Shown: positions 23,225 to 34,795, counted from the stretch's first letter. The stretch is 64,000 nt of DNA from Quillaja saponaria (GCA_029379385.1 CM055609.1:6014001-6078000), one strand, 5' to 3'. Notes: generated by a model not told the origin, from the letters alone. Program-made: numbers and translations.

Positions 23225-25995
23225 ATGGAGACTAGTCGTAGTTTCAATCATCGTGAGCATCCTCTGTTTCTATATAATGAGATTAATGACATAAAGGATG
23301 AAGCTTGCTGCTCAAAATGTAAGCAGCCTGTGGGAAGTGAGCAAACATATGCTTGCCATCAGTGCAAGTTCTACCTCCATGAGGCTTGCAGTGACTGGAT
23401 TCCTCGAACAATCAAACATCCTTATCATCCTGAATGCCTTCTCAATGTCCATGTTGACAGATCCAAAAGCTTCTGGTGCGACTCTTGTCACAGAAAATTT
23501 AATAGAAGAAGCTTTTCATGTGAAAAGTGTAGATTCGACTTGGACATTCAATGTGCTTTAATGCCCACCATCAAATCAGAAGTCTTGAGGAGGAGCATTA
23601 TCTTCAATATTTCAGACATCAACATCAGTTACAACTTATAACAGAAATCAAGAATGGCGTTGCTTGTTTTGTATGCCACGAACCATGTCTGCAGGGGCAG
23701 CCAATCTATGGCTGCATCCCCTGTGATTGTTTCGCACACAAATCATGTGCTCAACTGCCAATACAGATTCAGCACCCATTTCATCCATCACATCACAGTC
23801 TCACCTTGACTACTAATCATTTTGAATTTCGTTGCGATCATTGTAATACTCAATTCTCAACGTTCAGGTTTTACTGCGAAGAAACCGAGTTTAGGCTGTG
23901 TTTAAAGTGCTTTCCTCTGAAACCTTACAGATCCGGTGCAGAGGAATTGCTTCCTGAGATCAAACACCCTTTTAGTCCTGAAAGCCCTCTACTTCTGCAG
24001 GGTAACAAAGACTTTTGGTGTGATTCTTGTCACAAGTTCTTTTCAACTGATTGGTGTTATTGGTCACAAGAGTGTCAAATGGACATTCATTGTGCTCTAA
24101 TGCCACCTATTATTGAAACAGAAGATCAAGGGAATGATCATGTTATTCGTCATTGCGGACACCAACACCCCTTGATATTTATGGAGATGAAGAATGATGA
24201 AGATTTTCAACAAGTTCATTGTTTTGTATGCCGCCACGGTTTCCTACAGGGGCAGTCAACTTACGGCTGCAAACGTTGTGAATGTTATGCACACAAATCA
24301 TGTGCTGAATTGCCGTCTGAGATGCAGCACGTATTTCACACACGCCACCCATTGGTCCTACGAAGTGGTCAGTATCAAAAGTTTCGTTGCAATTTCTGTG
24401 TCTCTTTAAGTTCATCATTCCGCTACCTTTGTAAAGAGTGTGACTTCAGTTTGTGTCTAAAATGCCTTTATGTGAAGCCAACAATACATTATAAAAGCCA
24501 TCCTCACGCTCTTTTTTTCATGGAAAGAATATTCAAAGAAACTCTCAATTGTAATGAATGTGACAAGTCTATCAAAGCTTTCGTACACGAGGATGACGAT
24601 TACTTTCCAACTCAGAATTGTGCATACCGTTGCAAGGAGTGTGATTTTAATCTTCATCTTCTATGTGGTCCATTACCTCGTCACATTGAACATGGAGATT
24701 ATGGCCATCCACTCACATATATGGATTCAGTTGTGGAAGACGATACATGTATCTATCATTGCAAACTTTGTCAAGAAAAAAGAGATTCAAGAGGTCAAGT
24801 TTACTGGTGTGCAGATTGCAAGTATATAGCTGATGTAAACTGTGTTATCTCCGAGGTATACTCACATTTATTATCTAATTCATAATATGCTTTCTTTTTC
24901 ATGCAGACACATGTCAAATTATTCAAATGATGAACATTCTTCATATGTTGTTAAATGTTGTTAATTAATTATTGTTTATTGTTGTACATAAACTCCAGCA
25001 CGCGATAGACCAGCTCTTTTAATTTTTTTTATGTATGCTCTTGTAAAACTATCCAGGTTTTGCATATATTAAAGGGAGAGCCCGACAGTGTGGGTTTGAG
25101 AGCTGTTGGTGAACCAATAGAGGCTGCAGAAGTGAATATGAGGGCATTATATTCTACCTTGGCCTATATAATGAATAATTTATCCAAAGATGATGAACAA
25201 GAATTAAATGTTCTTCTAGCACCTCTACAAGCTAAATCTTATGATAAAGTGACACCAAATGCGGTTCAGCAAGAACATGACTACAGAAAAGAATATCTCC
25301 CATCCGCTGACAAGGACTACCACCAGCTTATGAGAAGACTTTGCTCTGCTGCATGTTTGATCAACAACAGTAAAGACATGGTAATACGCAATTGCGAATT
25401 TGAGCAGAAGCTTGTGGTAGTTGATGGTTACATGATCAGTTGGAAGCTGATTCATGTTTTAAAGGAATTGTTGGGCAAAAATAAGAATTTCACTCCTGAT
25501 AACTCAAACTTCACCCCAAAAGTTAAGGCAGTCTGTATTTTCTTCCTATGCTGGGTTGTAAATAGCATGAGGAAAGAAAGGGCCGTTTATGTTACTGAAA
25601 CAATGTTGGCTTATTGGTGGCATTACCTAAATGCTTTACTCCACAAGGGTTTCAAAATCGACTTTCTTATTGAACATCTTAATAGAGTGACTCAAGCTTA
25701 CTTTGGTCTTCAGGCTAAAAAGCAAAATCAAGAAATTCGTGCCTCACTGTATAAAAGGAGTACGGGTTCGCTCCCGGAGAAGAACAAACTTAAAGAACAA
25801 CTAGGAAAGCACCAAGAGCTCTATAAGCAATATGAAATGTATATTGCTTCCAGGAAGCCAAGGTTAATCCAAAAATGTTTGGAGGAGGCTTCTAAATTGG
25901 GGTGGTCATATACATGTAAGTCTCTACTTTATATAATGTTCAATTCAACTTATCCTAGAAATTATTTTTCTGCATTTTTTTTTTTTTCAGGTTAG
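23225..25995 (+). CDS. DC1 (C1_2) multi-repeat protein with C-terminal helical module, copy D
   Basis: This is the best preserved DC1 gene, about 855 residues. Exon 1 (23225-24855) encodes roughly nine Cys/His-rich DC1 repeats, each built like HPLFLYN...CCSKC...YACHQCKFYLH..C; they are thought to bind zinc and possibly lipids. It ends CADCKYIADVNCVISE at a GT donor. Exon 2 (25057 on) reads VLHILKGEPDSVGLRAVGEP, then a helical region with FFLCWVVNSMRKE and GFKIDFLIEHLNRVTQAYFGL, a coiled coil, and a LIQKCLEEASKLGW end. A 75-base candidate intron (25916-25990) is in frame, so both forms stop at 25995. One base is missing near 23579 (TCAGAAGTC where copy C has TCAGGAAGTC). This shifts the frame between repeats 2 and 3; downstream the frame is open for 1.3 kb. 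The gene is probably functional if that base is an error. Confidence 0.8.
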
Positions 25996-26040
25996 AAACA
26001 TATAAAGTGACACTTCGGCTAAAATTCACACTTGGACACA

Positions 26041-26117
26041 TTTGATATTGTGCAGATTGCGAATGTATTGCAGATTGCGAATATATTGATGAGACAAACT
26101 CTGTCATGATCTCAAAG
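26041..26117 (+). pseudogene. Last ~75 bases of a DC1 exon (copy E remnant)
   Basis: This reads as the end of a final DC1 repeat (ADCEYIDETNSVMISK) with a GT donor after AAG at 26117, matching 24785-24855 of copy D in place and phase. An 18-base unit 'cagattgcgaatgtattg' is duplicated in tandem here. The rest of the DC1 exon is missing, so this is the left edge of a truncated gene copy whose C-terminal exon follows at 26638. Confidence 0.65.
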
Positions 26118-26637
26118 GTACACCAATATCAGTATCCTTTTAATCCATCCACACTTTCCTTCTCCTTAACATTAAACTCTTTCAAATTCTGATAGTTTTC
26201 TCTCCCTTTAATTCACAAAAAAGGTCATTTTAAAAAAGATACGTGATATCCTAGACAGCAAAAAAATTATAAGACTGTCCATAATTAATCTATTAAATTG
26301 CTAATACATATATTCTTAGCTAATATACCTTTAACAGTTTCTAGAGAAATGCAATTAAATTACTTTCTTATCAACAGTATATATTTTCCTTGATTCTTCG
26401 AACATCATGAAAGATATATTAGATTTGTGAGGGAGGTTAGTTAGTTGGTTAAGAATTTAAGTGTGACAATATGTGTTGGAAGTTTAGTTTAAACTTTAAA
26501 GTAGTAGAGGATGAGAAGGTTGAAATATTAATTAGAACCTTAGGCACTTGGAGAAAACAGAGCAATTCTATTGATGAAATATATATTATCACTGCTTCTG
26601 GATTTTTCTAAAGAGGAGAACTATATTATTTGAACAG

Positions 26638-27432
26638 ATTCTATGGGAGATTTTGTGTTATTCTTTCACAAAATTGAGAGGTTCTCATCCTGGGTCTCCA
26701 ACAAATGAAGTTGATCATATCAACACAAAAGAACAAAGTGAAGCCGTTAGCAATGAAGAGACAATATCAGATGAGGATCAGCAAAAGCTAAATGTCCATT
26801 ATGGATTTTCACCTTATACTATTAAAGACTTCCACAAGTTAATAGAAAGGCTGAAACTCTATGCACCCCTTGAGCCAGGAATTGAAGAGAGTGAATTAAA
26901 GAAGAAGGCTGTGGATAATATTGTGGGTGGTTACTTAAACACACGGGATTTTGCCCCAATTTTGAAGCACTTGATGACCAAATATGGGGATTTAATCAGT
27001 GAAGGCTCACAACAAAGTCCGGAAGCAAATGCATTTTTGTATTATGTGTTATGTTGGACAATAAACAGCATGCGTAAAACTTGGGTTACTCACGTTACTG
27101 AAGATTTGCTTGCCAAATGGTTGTTCCTTTTAAGTTATGTGAAGGGAAATGGTTTCAACATCGAGTTTATTTTCAACCGCCTAACCAGAGTTATCCAGGC
27201 TCACTTTGGTTTTGAAAATGCAAGACGAGATTATGACATCCTTCAGACCCTAAACAGAAACAGAATGTCCATATCTAAAGAACTGAATAATCTCGAATAT
27301 GAAGTAGAGGAATATAAAAGGCTTTATGAGCAGCATAAAACATATATGGCATTACCAAAATCGAGCTTGATGGAGAAGTGCTTGGAGGAGGCTCAGAAAT
27401 TGGAGTGGACGTCTGCACTCCCAAATCTGTAG
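26638..27432 (+). CDS. Second C-terminal helical module, intact open exon (copy E)
   Basis: An acceptor (GAACAG) at 26637 opens a 264-codon frame, homologous in position and phase to exon 2 of copy D. It shares LNTRDFAPILKHLMTKYGD, YYVLCWTINSMRKTWV, VTEDLLAKWLFLL, FNIEFIFNRLTRVIQAHFGF, a Glu/Lys coiled coil (NLEYEVEEYKRLYEQHK) and the end LMEKCLEEAQKLEW. It diverges strongly from D at its N-terminal end (TKLRGSHPGSPTNE). Because all acceptors are phase 0, it could be spliced onto the DC1 exon of copy D, giving an alternative C-terminus, or expressed alone from an internal Met. No lesion is visible, in contrast to most neighbours. The function is unknown; I do not recognise the domain. Confidence 0.6.
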   Translation: MLWEILCYSFTKLRGSHPGSPTNEVDHINTKEQSEAVSNEETISDEDQQKLNVHYGFSPYTIKDFHKLIERLKLYAPLEPGIEESELKKKAVDNIVGGYLNTRDFAPILKHLMTKYGDLISEGSQQSPEANAFLYYVLCWTINSMRKTWVTHVTEDLLAKWLFLLSYVKGNGFNIEFIFNRLTRVIQAHFGFENARRDYDILQTLNRNRMSISKELNNLEYEVEEYKRLYEQHKTYMALPKSSLMEKCLEEAQKLEWTSALPNL

Positions 27433-29463
27433 TTCCATTAGCGTTTGGATGTACTATATTGCTTCAATCAGTCTGTTGATTACTTTGTATTATTTTAATT
27501 GCCATGTTTATATATTGTGTAGAAAAGTTGTTTAATGCATAAATTCTTAAATGTCCTTATAGATTTTTTACTGTTACATAGAGAACATTTATTTTATAAT
27601 ATTAAAATATTATACTTAAAATAAATTATTAATTTATATTATTCTTTAATTTTTTTTCTCCTTTTAATACTAACTAGTTTGTATGGCACATATGTTACAT
27701 ATGAATTCATGTTAAGTTCTAAAACATCTATAAATAATTAACATATAAATAATATACGAATATAGTGTCATGAGTTATCAAAAACGCAATATATCTTTAT
27801 ATAAATCTTAATAGAGTATAAATATATCATAAACTTATGAGATTTTAATTACAGTAATTAAATCACATTTTTCAAATAAATTCTTAAAAAATTAAAAAGA
27901 AAAGACATTAACTGATTAATTAATTAAGCTCGTAGTTCATGGTACATAGAATTGATGAATGTCAATATGTTGCCAAATATAAAAGAATTCAAATACTGAT
28001 CAAAGTTTCTTCCACTGATCCATATGACAAGAAGATAAGATAATAATAATAATAAATAAAAAAAGGAACAAAATTAATAACAACACTATATATATATATA
28101 TGAAATTAACTATGCTTTGTCTTTCGGAATCATTCTAGTCTATGCCATGTCTAATTTTGCTATAGTACAATATGCATAATTATGATTTATAGCATATATA
28201 TACATGTTCATATGAAAATTTACTTCTTCTTTTTTAAGAACAAACAGCCACAATAAAAGTATTAAATGACAATTAATTGATTTCATCCACTTACTAAATT
28301 AATATATACATCAAACCACGTGAATTATATATATTATTTTAATTAGTTAGCTTGTAAACTAAGTAAGCCAATTAATTAAAACTCCTATCCATGTATCATT
28401 AATTTCAAGTATGCTAATGGAAAAGAAATTAACAAACTTTCGTTAAGCCTAATTAATGATAATATAACAACTGCTGAGAATATTTATTATACATACTCTT
28501 TAATATGTTCAGTCACCCAAACTTTCAGTAAAGAATTTTAAAAAAATTTGATCACATGACATTAAGAGAGGTGTTGTTTGCTCTAATAATGTAATCTCAG
28601 AAGTTGCCAAAAACAAAAAACAAAGAGTATATAAACATGGAGCTTCAGAAATAGATATAAAAAAAATATATAGGAAGTTATGGTTATGGTCGGAACAAAT
28701 AAACTAACTATGGTTAGATGAAGAGTTCCAAGCTTGCCAATATATTATGTAAATATAGGTATTGGTTCTGCTCATGTTATTACAAATAACATAATTAGAC
28801 AATTCTATAACTAGTAGGAAGTTTTGAAAAAAGAAAGTAATTTATATTAGAACAAAACTCTCATTATTTAATTATAAATATATTAAGTTTTAGAATTTCA
28901 ATTTCATTCAAACTCTAAATATCGAGAGTGTGACAATATTGAAAATTTAATAAATACAAAAGACAAAATAATAAATCAAAAAATTATTCTTTTAAGGCTC
29001 TTTTAATATATAATATAGACAGATAAAATTATAACTCTATTTTAATATTAATTTATTTTTCTCAATTTATTTAATCAAAATTAAAAAAAATGAATTATAA
29101 ATTAAAAGTAATATTAAGAATATATTTTTTATTTTATTCTAATATCATTTTTAAAATTTTCTTTTATCTTAAAATTATTAATTTTTTTTATTTAATATAT
29201 TAACATAGAGTAATATTCTTTTATTAATTCTAATATTTTAATATGTAAGTCAAGGTGTATGATGAACACTATTCACATGTCACATAAATATTTTGAAAGA
29301 ATGATGAAAGTTAAACCTAAATGTCTCAATTAGAACTAATAACGAATTGGTACAGGTTAAGATAATATTCAAAAAGTGTTAATTGCATTATCAAGAATTT
29401 TAGCTTCGGCCCGACACAATGCGGTGGTCTTTCCATTTTTGTTCAAAATAAAAAAATAAAAAA
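27433..29463. other. Intergenic, very AT-rich
   Basis: No coding signal or clear element. Short (AT)n and (AAT)n runs occur at 28045-28060 and 28088-28101. Confidence 0.4.
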
Positions 29464-29661
29464 TTGCTCAATCGGAAGTTAGGGATACCAGTTTTATTTC
29501 TGCTTTGCTCCTTTTTCATCTTTGCTGGCCTCTTCGTATCCATGAACCTTTCCAAGGATTTGGGTGATGTACGATCAAGTTCGAGATACTTGATGAATCG
29601 GTGGAGAAGGAATACGAACTCAGCCCCAATGTTGCTTTGTTGGGCCAATCCCATTTCAGGT
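29464..29661 (+). pseudogene. Prolyl 4-hydroxylase first-exon-like fragment
   Basis: The first part reads RKLGIPVLFLLCSFFIFAG with a membrane anchor, followed by LGDVRSSSRYL. This pattern resembles the N-terminal signal anchor of plant prolyl 4-hydroxylases. After RYL the matching sequence (DESVEKEYEL) continues in another frame, so at least one indel is present. The catalytic exons are not found downstream. The assignment rests on a short hydrophobic segment and is tentative. Confidence 0.35.
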
Positions 29662-29679
29662 AATTCTAATCTTAGTTAG

Positions 29680-30649
29680 TCAGATCACGGGTTCAATTTG
29701 ATATGGAAATTTAGGTCATTTGGATTAGTGGAATTGTTGATACTGATAAATTGGCATGCTTTGTATGCATTGCCACAAAAAGAAATATATGATTTGCTAC
29801 TGATTGAATACACTGAAGCTAAGTGGAAGGAGAGTAGTATAAGATTATAGGGTGTGAAGGGGAGATTCTGAGAATGGTTACCGGGAGTATTGAACTACTG
29901 ATTCCATAATTGTTAGAATTAGGAGCTCTTACTTTGATTTTCTTGCCCCTTAGAATTTTTGTTACTGATTGCAGATTTGCAGGTTTATGGAGACCAAAGA
30001 GCACTTTAATTTCCAAACTTTGGAAGAGAACTATACAAAAATATTATTAAAATAATAAAGTCAAATCTTGAAGGCTGGAACCTGTTAAGATTGGCTTTGT
30101 GGAAAAGGGGACACTGCTGAGAGCACCAAGGGGACTAGAACAAGGAATTGCTAAATCTTGTTTTTACTTTTTCATAGATGCCATTTTTTTTCCCAAAGGG
30201 AGTTTCTTCTGACTTTACAATTCCCTATATATTTCTTTTACCAGCATAGCATGTTTCTTTAAGCAATAAGGGCAGGAGGTTTTTCCCAACTGGCTTGAAA
30301 TTGGCGAGGGAGAAGCTTGCTATGGAGACATTCCAAAGAGCAAGTGAGTCTGGTATAACTCTGGTTAATGAATTCTCATCCAAATAAGTGAATTATTTTT
30401 TACTTATGTATTACTTTTTCTTTATTTGCTTACATAAATGAATTTAAATGTATATTGCTTAAATTTTTCTATCTTCAGTGAATTAATATATAGACATGTA
30501 TATTTGTTTAACAAGCATTGACATATTCAAAAAGTTATATATATATTTATAATACATAGACATGATCTTGCACGTGCCACAAAAAATAGTAGGAAAAAAA
30601 AAAAAAACACTGAATTCAATGTGTTTTGAAAATTCTAATTAATTGTAGT
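29680..30649. other. Intergenic
   Basis: No gene is supported. Around 30250-30370 a short stretch has coding-like composition (readable as LKLAREKLAMET) but cannot be tied to a family. Confidence 0.3.
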
Positions 30650-31440
30650 CAAAAAAAACTTCATTCTCAGAGTAGCCTTAATATGAAGAAACTCTGCAAT
30701 AGAGGGAGCGGTTTGAGCATTATAGTGAGACCCCAAAAAGTTGCAACCCAGTAGCAGTACCTCTAATCCCATGAGTAGCGGTACCCCCAACCCCACAAAC
30801 ACCACCACCGCCACCACCTTCACAAATAGCAGTGGTGAAACCAGCTCGGGCAGCAGCACTGTAACAGATGCATGAATTCTAGAGAAACTGGATCTTCATT
30901 GTTTCCCAAAGCCAGAAGCACTGGATTGGTTAAGCCATAGTAGTCATGACAAAAAGAAACTCTACTGCTGAGGGGGCAATCTGAGACATTTGGGTAAAAT
31001 TTCAGAGAAATAAGTGGAAAGTTGAGATTTGCCTCTGAAGTTATTGCGCAAATTGATAATAAGTTGTATAGAACTGGTTACTAGCTTTTCCAGGTTTGAT
31101 CTACTTGAAGATAGTCAAATGACCCTTGATCACTTTCTTCCCTTGTGACAAAAATGGAGAGTGGATGAACAGGCAAACAATGAAATTGAAGTATTAACGA
31201 ATTTACTGGTTATTGATCTCAACTTATGCTGTTATGTTTCTGGTGCATTGTCCTCAGTTTTATATGTTCATTTTCATCTTTTCTTAGCAAAAGAAAGAGT
31301 CGTTTCTTTTAAGGTTTATTTAGGCTGGTTTGTGAACTTCTGTCCTGTGGAACAATGCTCCATTGAAGCAAATCAAACATTTGTTTGCCAATGTGATCTT
31401 ACATATACGATTCAGTAACTTACCAGTCAAGCAAAGAAGA
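30650..31440 (+). pseudogene. Duplicated 3' end of the winged-helix/LRR gene
   Basis: This segment matches 19510-20460 block by block: 'aatatgaagaaactctgcaatag', the Ser/Thr/Pro minisatellite, 'gagaaactggatcttca', 'gtttcccaaagccagaagcac', 'gggggcaatct', the stretch ending 'gagagtggatgaacag', and the 3' UTR through 'aagcaaagaagagcagaat'. Stops and indels interrupt it throughout (for example TGA after ACAGATGCA at 30873). The 5' two-thirds of the gene is absent. It lies directly upstream of an orphan DC1 C-terminal module. Confidence 0.75.
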
Positions 31441-31785
31441 GCAGAATTTGTAAGCTTGTGGTTGTCAGTGTTATAGTCGAATTACAAAGATTTATAAATA
31501 TAATACTGATTTTTTAGTTTTCTTTATTCCCCAGACCAACTTGTAAGTTATATACGTCAAGTTCTCATATCTTGAAGAGTGCAAAATTAAATCATACATC
31601 TACCACTGCGTAAACATTATGACTATCTGTACCCCGATTACTAAACATTATGTTGATTAACTTTTCTGTTTTCTTATAATGAAACAGCATTTAGTATACG
31701 TTATTAATCATACTCTCTATTTACTTTTCTAGATTTCATATATAGATCTAGTTGAGTGGACTGTTAATTACCCTAATTTTATCAG

Positions 31786-32640
31786 GTATTGCATGTGTTA
31801 AAGGGTAAATGTGACAATGTGGTTCTTAGAGCTCTTGGCTAACCAATGATGTCACTTCAAGACACAGACTCAGAGCTTCAGATCTCAACCTTGGATGATA
31901 TAATATCTAAAAAGAATAAAAATACAATGAAAGTTTTTCTTGAACCTATACTACGTTCTCAGGATGAAGATATTAAAGAGACATCAGATGTGGGTCAGCA
32001 AGAACATGGTTATAGTTATAAATTTCTCCATATACTGACTAGTACGTCAACCAGCTACTGGCAAGGCTTCTCTCTGGAAATTTTTTTTGCCAACAGTTGC
32101 CAATTAGAACAAGCAAACTTCAGCAGAAGCTTGTGATGTTGAGGGATATATGATTCCTTGGAATTTGGCCCCCATTCTAAAGGACTTATTTAACAAATAT
32201 GGGGATATCAGTAGTGAAACAAAATTCAGTTCATAACCGAAGGGGATTGTTTTCTTCTACTTATGTGGGGCAGTAAACAGTATGTGCAAAACACTTTTCC
32301 AAAAATTTGATAGGCTGCTGATTCTACATTCTAAAAGCTGAGGAGGACATTGTGTTTCAAAATCAACTTCTCCGTTGACCGTCTTGAAAGAGTCAGACGA
32401 GCTTACTTTGCTTTTCAAATTGAAGAATGCAGTAACTAACTTGCCTTCCTTGATGTTAGGAAGAAAAGTTTGTACAGAGAGCTGGACAAAATTAAGGAAA
32501 AAGTGGAACACTTTAAAGAGTTCCTATGAGCAGCACAAAACACATCTGAAATCCACAAAATCAGGATTAATCAAGGATTGCTTGGAGGAGGCTGCTGAAC
32601 TGGAGTGGAAGTCCGTAGGTGATTCTATATTTTATAGTAT
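31786..32640 (+). pseudogene. Orphan C-terminal helical module of a DC1 gene (copy F)
   Basis: After a conserved intron end (TTTTATCAG at 31785) the exon begins VLHVLKGKCDNVVLRALG and stops at TAA 31841. Later parts keep YMIPWNLAPILKDLFNKYGD in another frame, remnants of the FYLCW..NSM motif with internal deletions, and LIKDCLEEAAELEWKS at the end. The intron sequence before it also matches the introns of copies B and C, so a whole 3' gene end was duplicated. No DC1 repeats precede it; the LRR fragment does. Confidence 0.7.
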
Positions 32641-32649
32641 GATATTGAT

Positions 32650-32905
32650 AAGAAGATTCACTGGAGATTATTCAACATTTCAAACATCAGCATCCGTTGA
32701 GATTCATCCACATTACTAACCCAGATGCTGAAGTTACTTGTTTTATTTTATGTTGCATATGTTGCTTGCGGGGGAGTTTATTTATGGCTGCATCTCCTGT
32801 GTAGTTTTGCACATAAATGGGGGAACGTTGTCATCCCACCTCACCTGCTTTCTCGACTTCCCCGCTATCACCTTTTACCCTGCAGTAACTGTTATGGTTT
32901 AGAAT
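32650..32905 (+). pseudogene. Short DC1 exon remnant
   Basis: 'ttcaacatttcaaacatcag', then 'gtttatttatggctgcatct', 'cctgtgtagttttgcacataaa' and 'ctttctcgacttcccc' follow, in order, the path of the third DC1 repeat of copy D (23610-23790: YFRHQHQ...GQPIYGCIPCDCFAHK). Spacing is altered and the frame is broken. It is a small, strongly decayed piece of a DC1 exon. Confidence 0.5.
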
Positions 32906-34107
32906 GTTAACTCTGTTAAATTACTACCTCATCTAAAAGCTCCCAAGCTTTTAGTGAGGGAGTTTATTTAATCATTTCTATATTCTAACACGAAGAGACT
33001 AAATGACAAAATCGAGTTTGAAGTCAGATCTCCTGTTTTGATATCATGCTAAACTATCACCTTATCTAAAAGCTCAAGTTTTTAATAAGAGAGTTTATTT
33101 AATGAGTTTATTTAATTATTTATATATTCTAATAAGTTATTAGATGAGGTGGTAATTTACCATTATCATATTCTAACAAACTCCACTTGTATTGTAAAAA
33201 CTGCATTTTCCAATTATATGCAGATTGATTGATATTTGAAATAGGTGAATTTTGTAGAAATGATAAACATGAAGATGAATCTATTTTCTCTTATTTGAGA
33301 ATGAAGAGATATTCATAAAGAAAATATTGACATTGTTGGGACCAAAAATATGTTTTCCCAAAAATAGGGAGTAAACATAGAAGAAAAATTAAATTGTTTT
33401 TACTTTTCCTGGTATTGTGATAAGATTGGTGATTGGACATTTGAATTGCCGCTTGTTGAGATATCATGGATTACCATTTCACCCTTGTTAGTCATATACT
33501 TCTAATACTTTATACCATAGCCTGGATTAGTATGTTCCTTAGCACAGAAATGAATATGTTACCTAGTTAAAACTATGATACATGAGGTAAGTTTAATTAA
33601 TTCTTTATTTTAAGATGTAGAATACTTAAAATACTTATTTTGGATCACTCTGTCATATTTTAATGATATATTTTGTGTAAAATTTTATTAAATTAATATA
33701 ATACATAATATTAAATTATGATAAAAATAATAATAGTCTATTAATTATATATATATATATATATAGAAAAGAAATAAATAATAATTAATATATATTGAAT
33801 TGTGATAATATTTATTTCATTTTCTAATTAAAGAATTTAATAATTTTGAATTGTCACTTTTGACCATATAAAACAAGAATAAGTACTCTTAAAATATATA
33901 AATAAAAAAATAAATCATCAAGATTTCTGTAATTTATACTTGTATGAAATGCTATATTGTTATTTTACTAATTATTCTTTGTACTTGTATGAATTTGGTA
34001 ATATGTATTATGAATTAAGCAACAATCCTGCATGATCCTCTCCTCTCTCTTCACATATTCAACAGAAAAAACAGAAAAAGAAAAAGAAAAAGAAACAGAA
34101 ACAGAAA
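32906..34107. other. Intergenic with repeat-like AT-rich sequence
   Basis: A block 'acctcatctaaaagctc' followed by 'agggagtttatttaat' at 32920-32970 recurs at 33055-33110. This suggests a decayed dispersed repeat. (AT)n lies at 33746-33765. No gene was seen. Confidence 0.4.
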
Positions 34108-34200
34108 GAGTGCTGATATTTGCACTCTTCATAATATAGAGTTGCACTCCAATAAAGAAGAGTAGTCAAAAAATAAAATGGAGTGCAAATTTCAGCACCC
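34108..34200. mobile_element. Small MITE-like inverted-repeat element
   Basis: The left end 'gagtgctgatatttgcactc' and the right end 'gagtgcaaatttcagcaccc' are inverted copies (17 of 18 bases in the core). They bound 93 bases that have no ORF. The element sits inside a purine-rich GAAAAA repeat tract present on both sides (34063-34106 and 34201-34227), so the target site duplication cannot be defined. Confidence 0.6.
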
Positions 34201-34431
34201 AAAAGAAAAAGAAAAAGAAAAAGAAAAGATGAGATATGGTCCCGCCACCAATTCATATCCTATTCTTTCCTCACCTTGAGCAAAGCAAAAGCATAAAGGA
34301 AAGCATCAAGGACAATAATTATTTTAATATGACTGAAGAATATGAACAACTGCCGACGGTTGACTTAGTGAAGCTGTAACGACTATTTAATATTTAGTGT
34401 CCGGAGATAGCATGAACAATGTGCTGCAGTT

Positions 34432-34795
34432 GAGAGATCTACACAGGAAGAAAGGAAGATCTGAGCGATATTTGAGCTTCAGGTTTTTCAGCTGTCTTAA
34501 TCTTGAATCTTCCATGTTTTACTGTGCTTCTTTCCATTTTGTTCTGTTTGTCTTTGTTTTATGTGTTGCTTGGAGATATTCTATGATGCTGTGCTCAAAT
34601 GGAACTTGATTGATCTTAATTGGGTTGCTATTGAAAATCTCAATGAAATTTGACTTCATACTTTTACTATTATATAGTTACTAGCTTGTGTTGAACACGA
34701 TGTTGGGATTCTCAGTATAGTTTGTTTTAGTTTTCGAAATTGAAAAAAATGAAAGCAGAAAAATGATTTATGGGTTCCTCATTTGGAAGTCTGTA
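34432..34795 (+). promoter_or_regulatory. Leader segment shared between NB-LRR gene and DC1 copies A/B
   Basis: The ordered blocks here (AGATCTACACAGGAAGA, 'gatatttgagcttcagg', 'gattgatcttaattgggttg', 'ctattgaaaatct', 'gacttcata', 'tcatttggaag') match 6330-6700. The match ends about 600 bases before the NB-LRR start. It is probably a duplicated promoter/5' UTR now lying upstream of the NB-LRR gene. Confidence 0.6.

Noticed and set aside
29680..29710. Possible tRNA T-arm ('gggttcaattt')
   Set aside because: No acceptor stem, D-arm or anticodon arm at the needed spacing.
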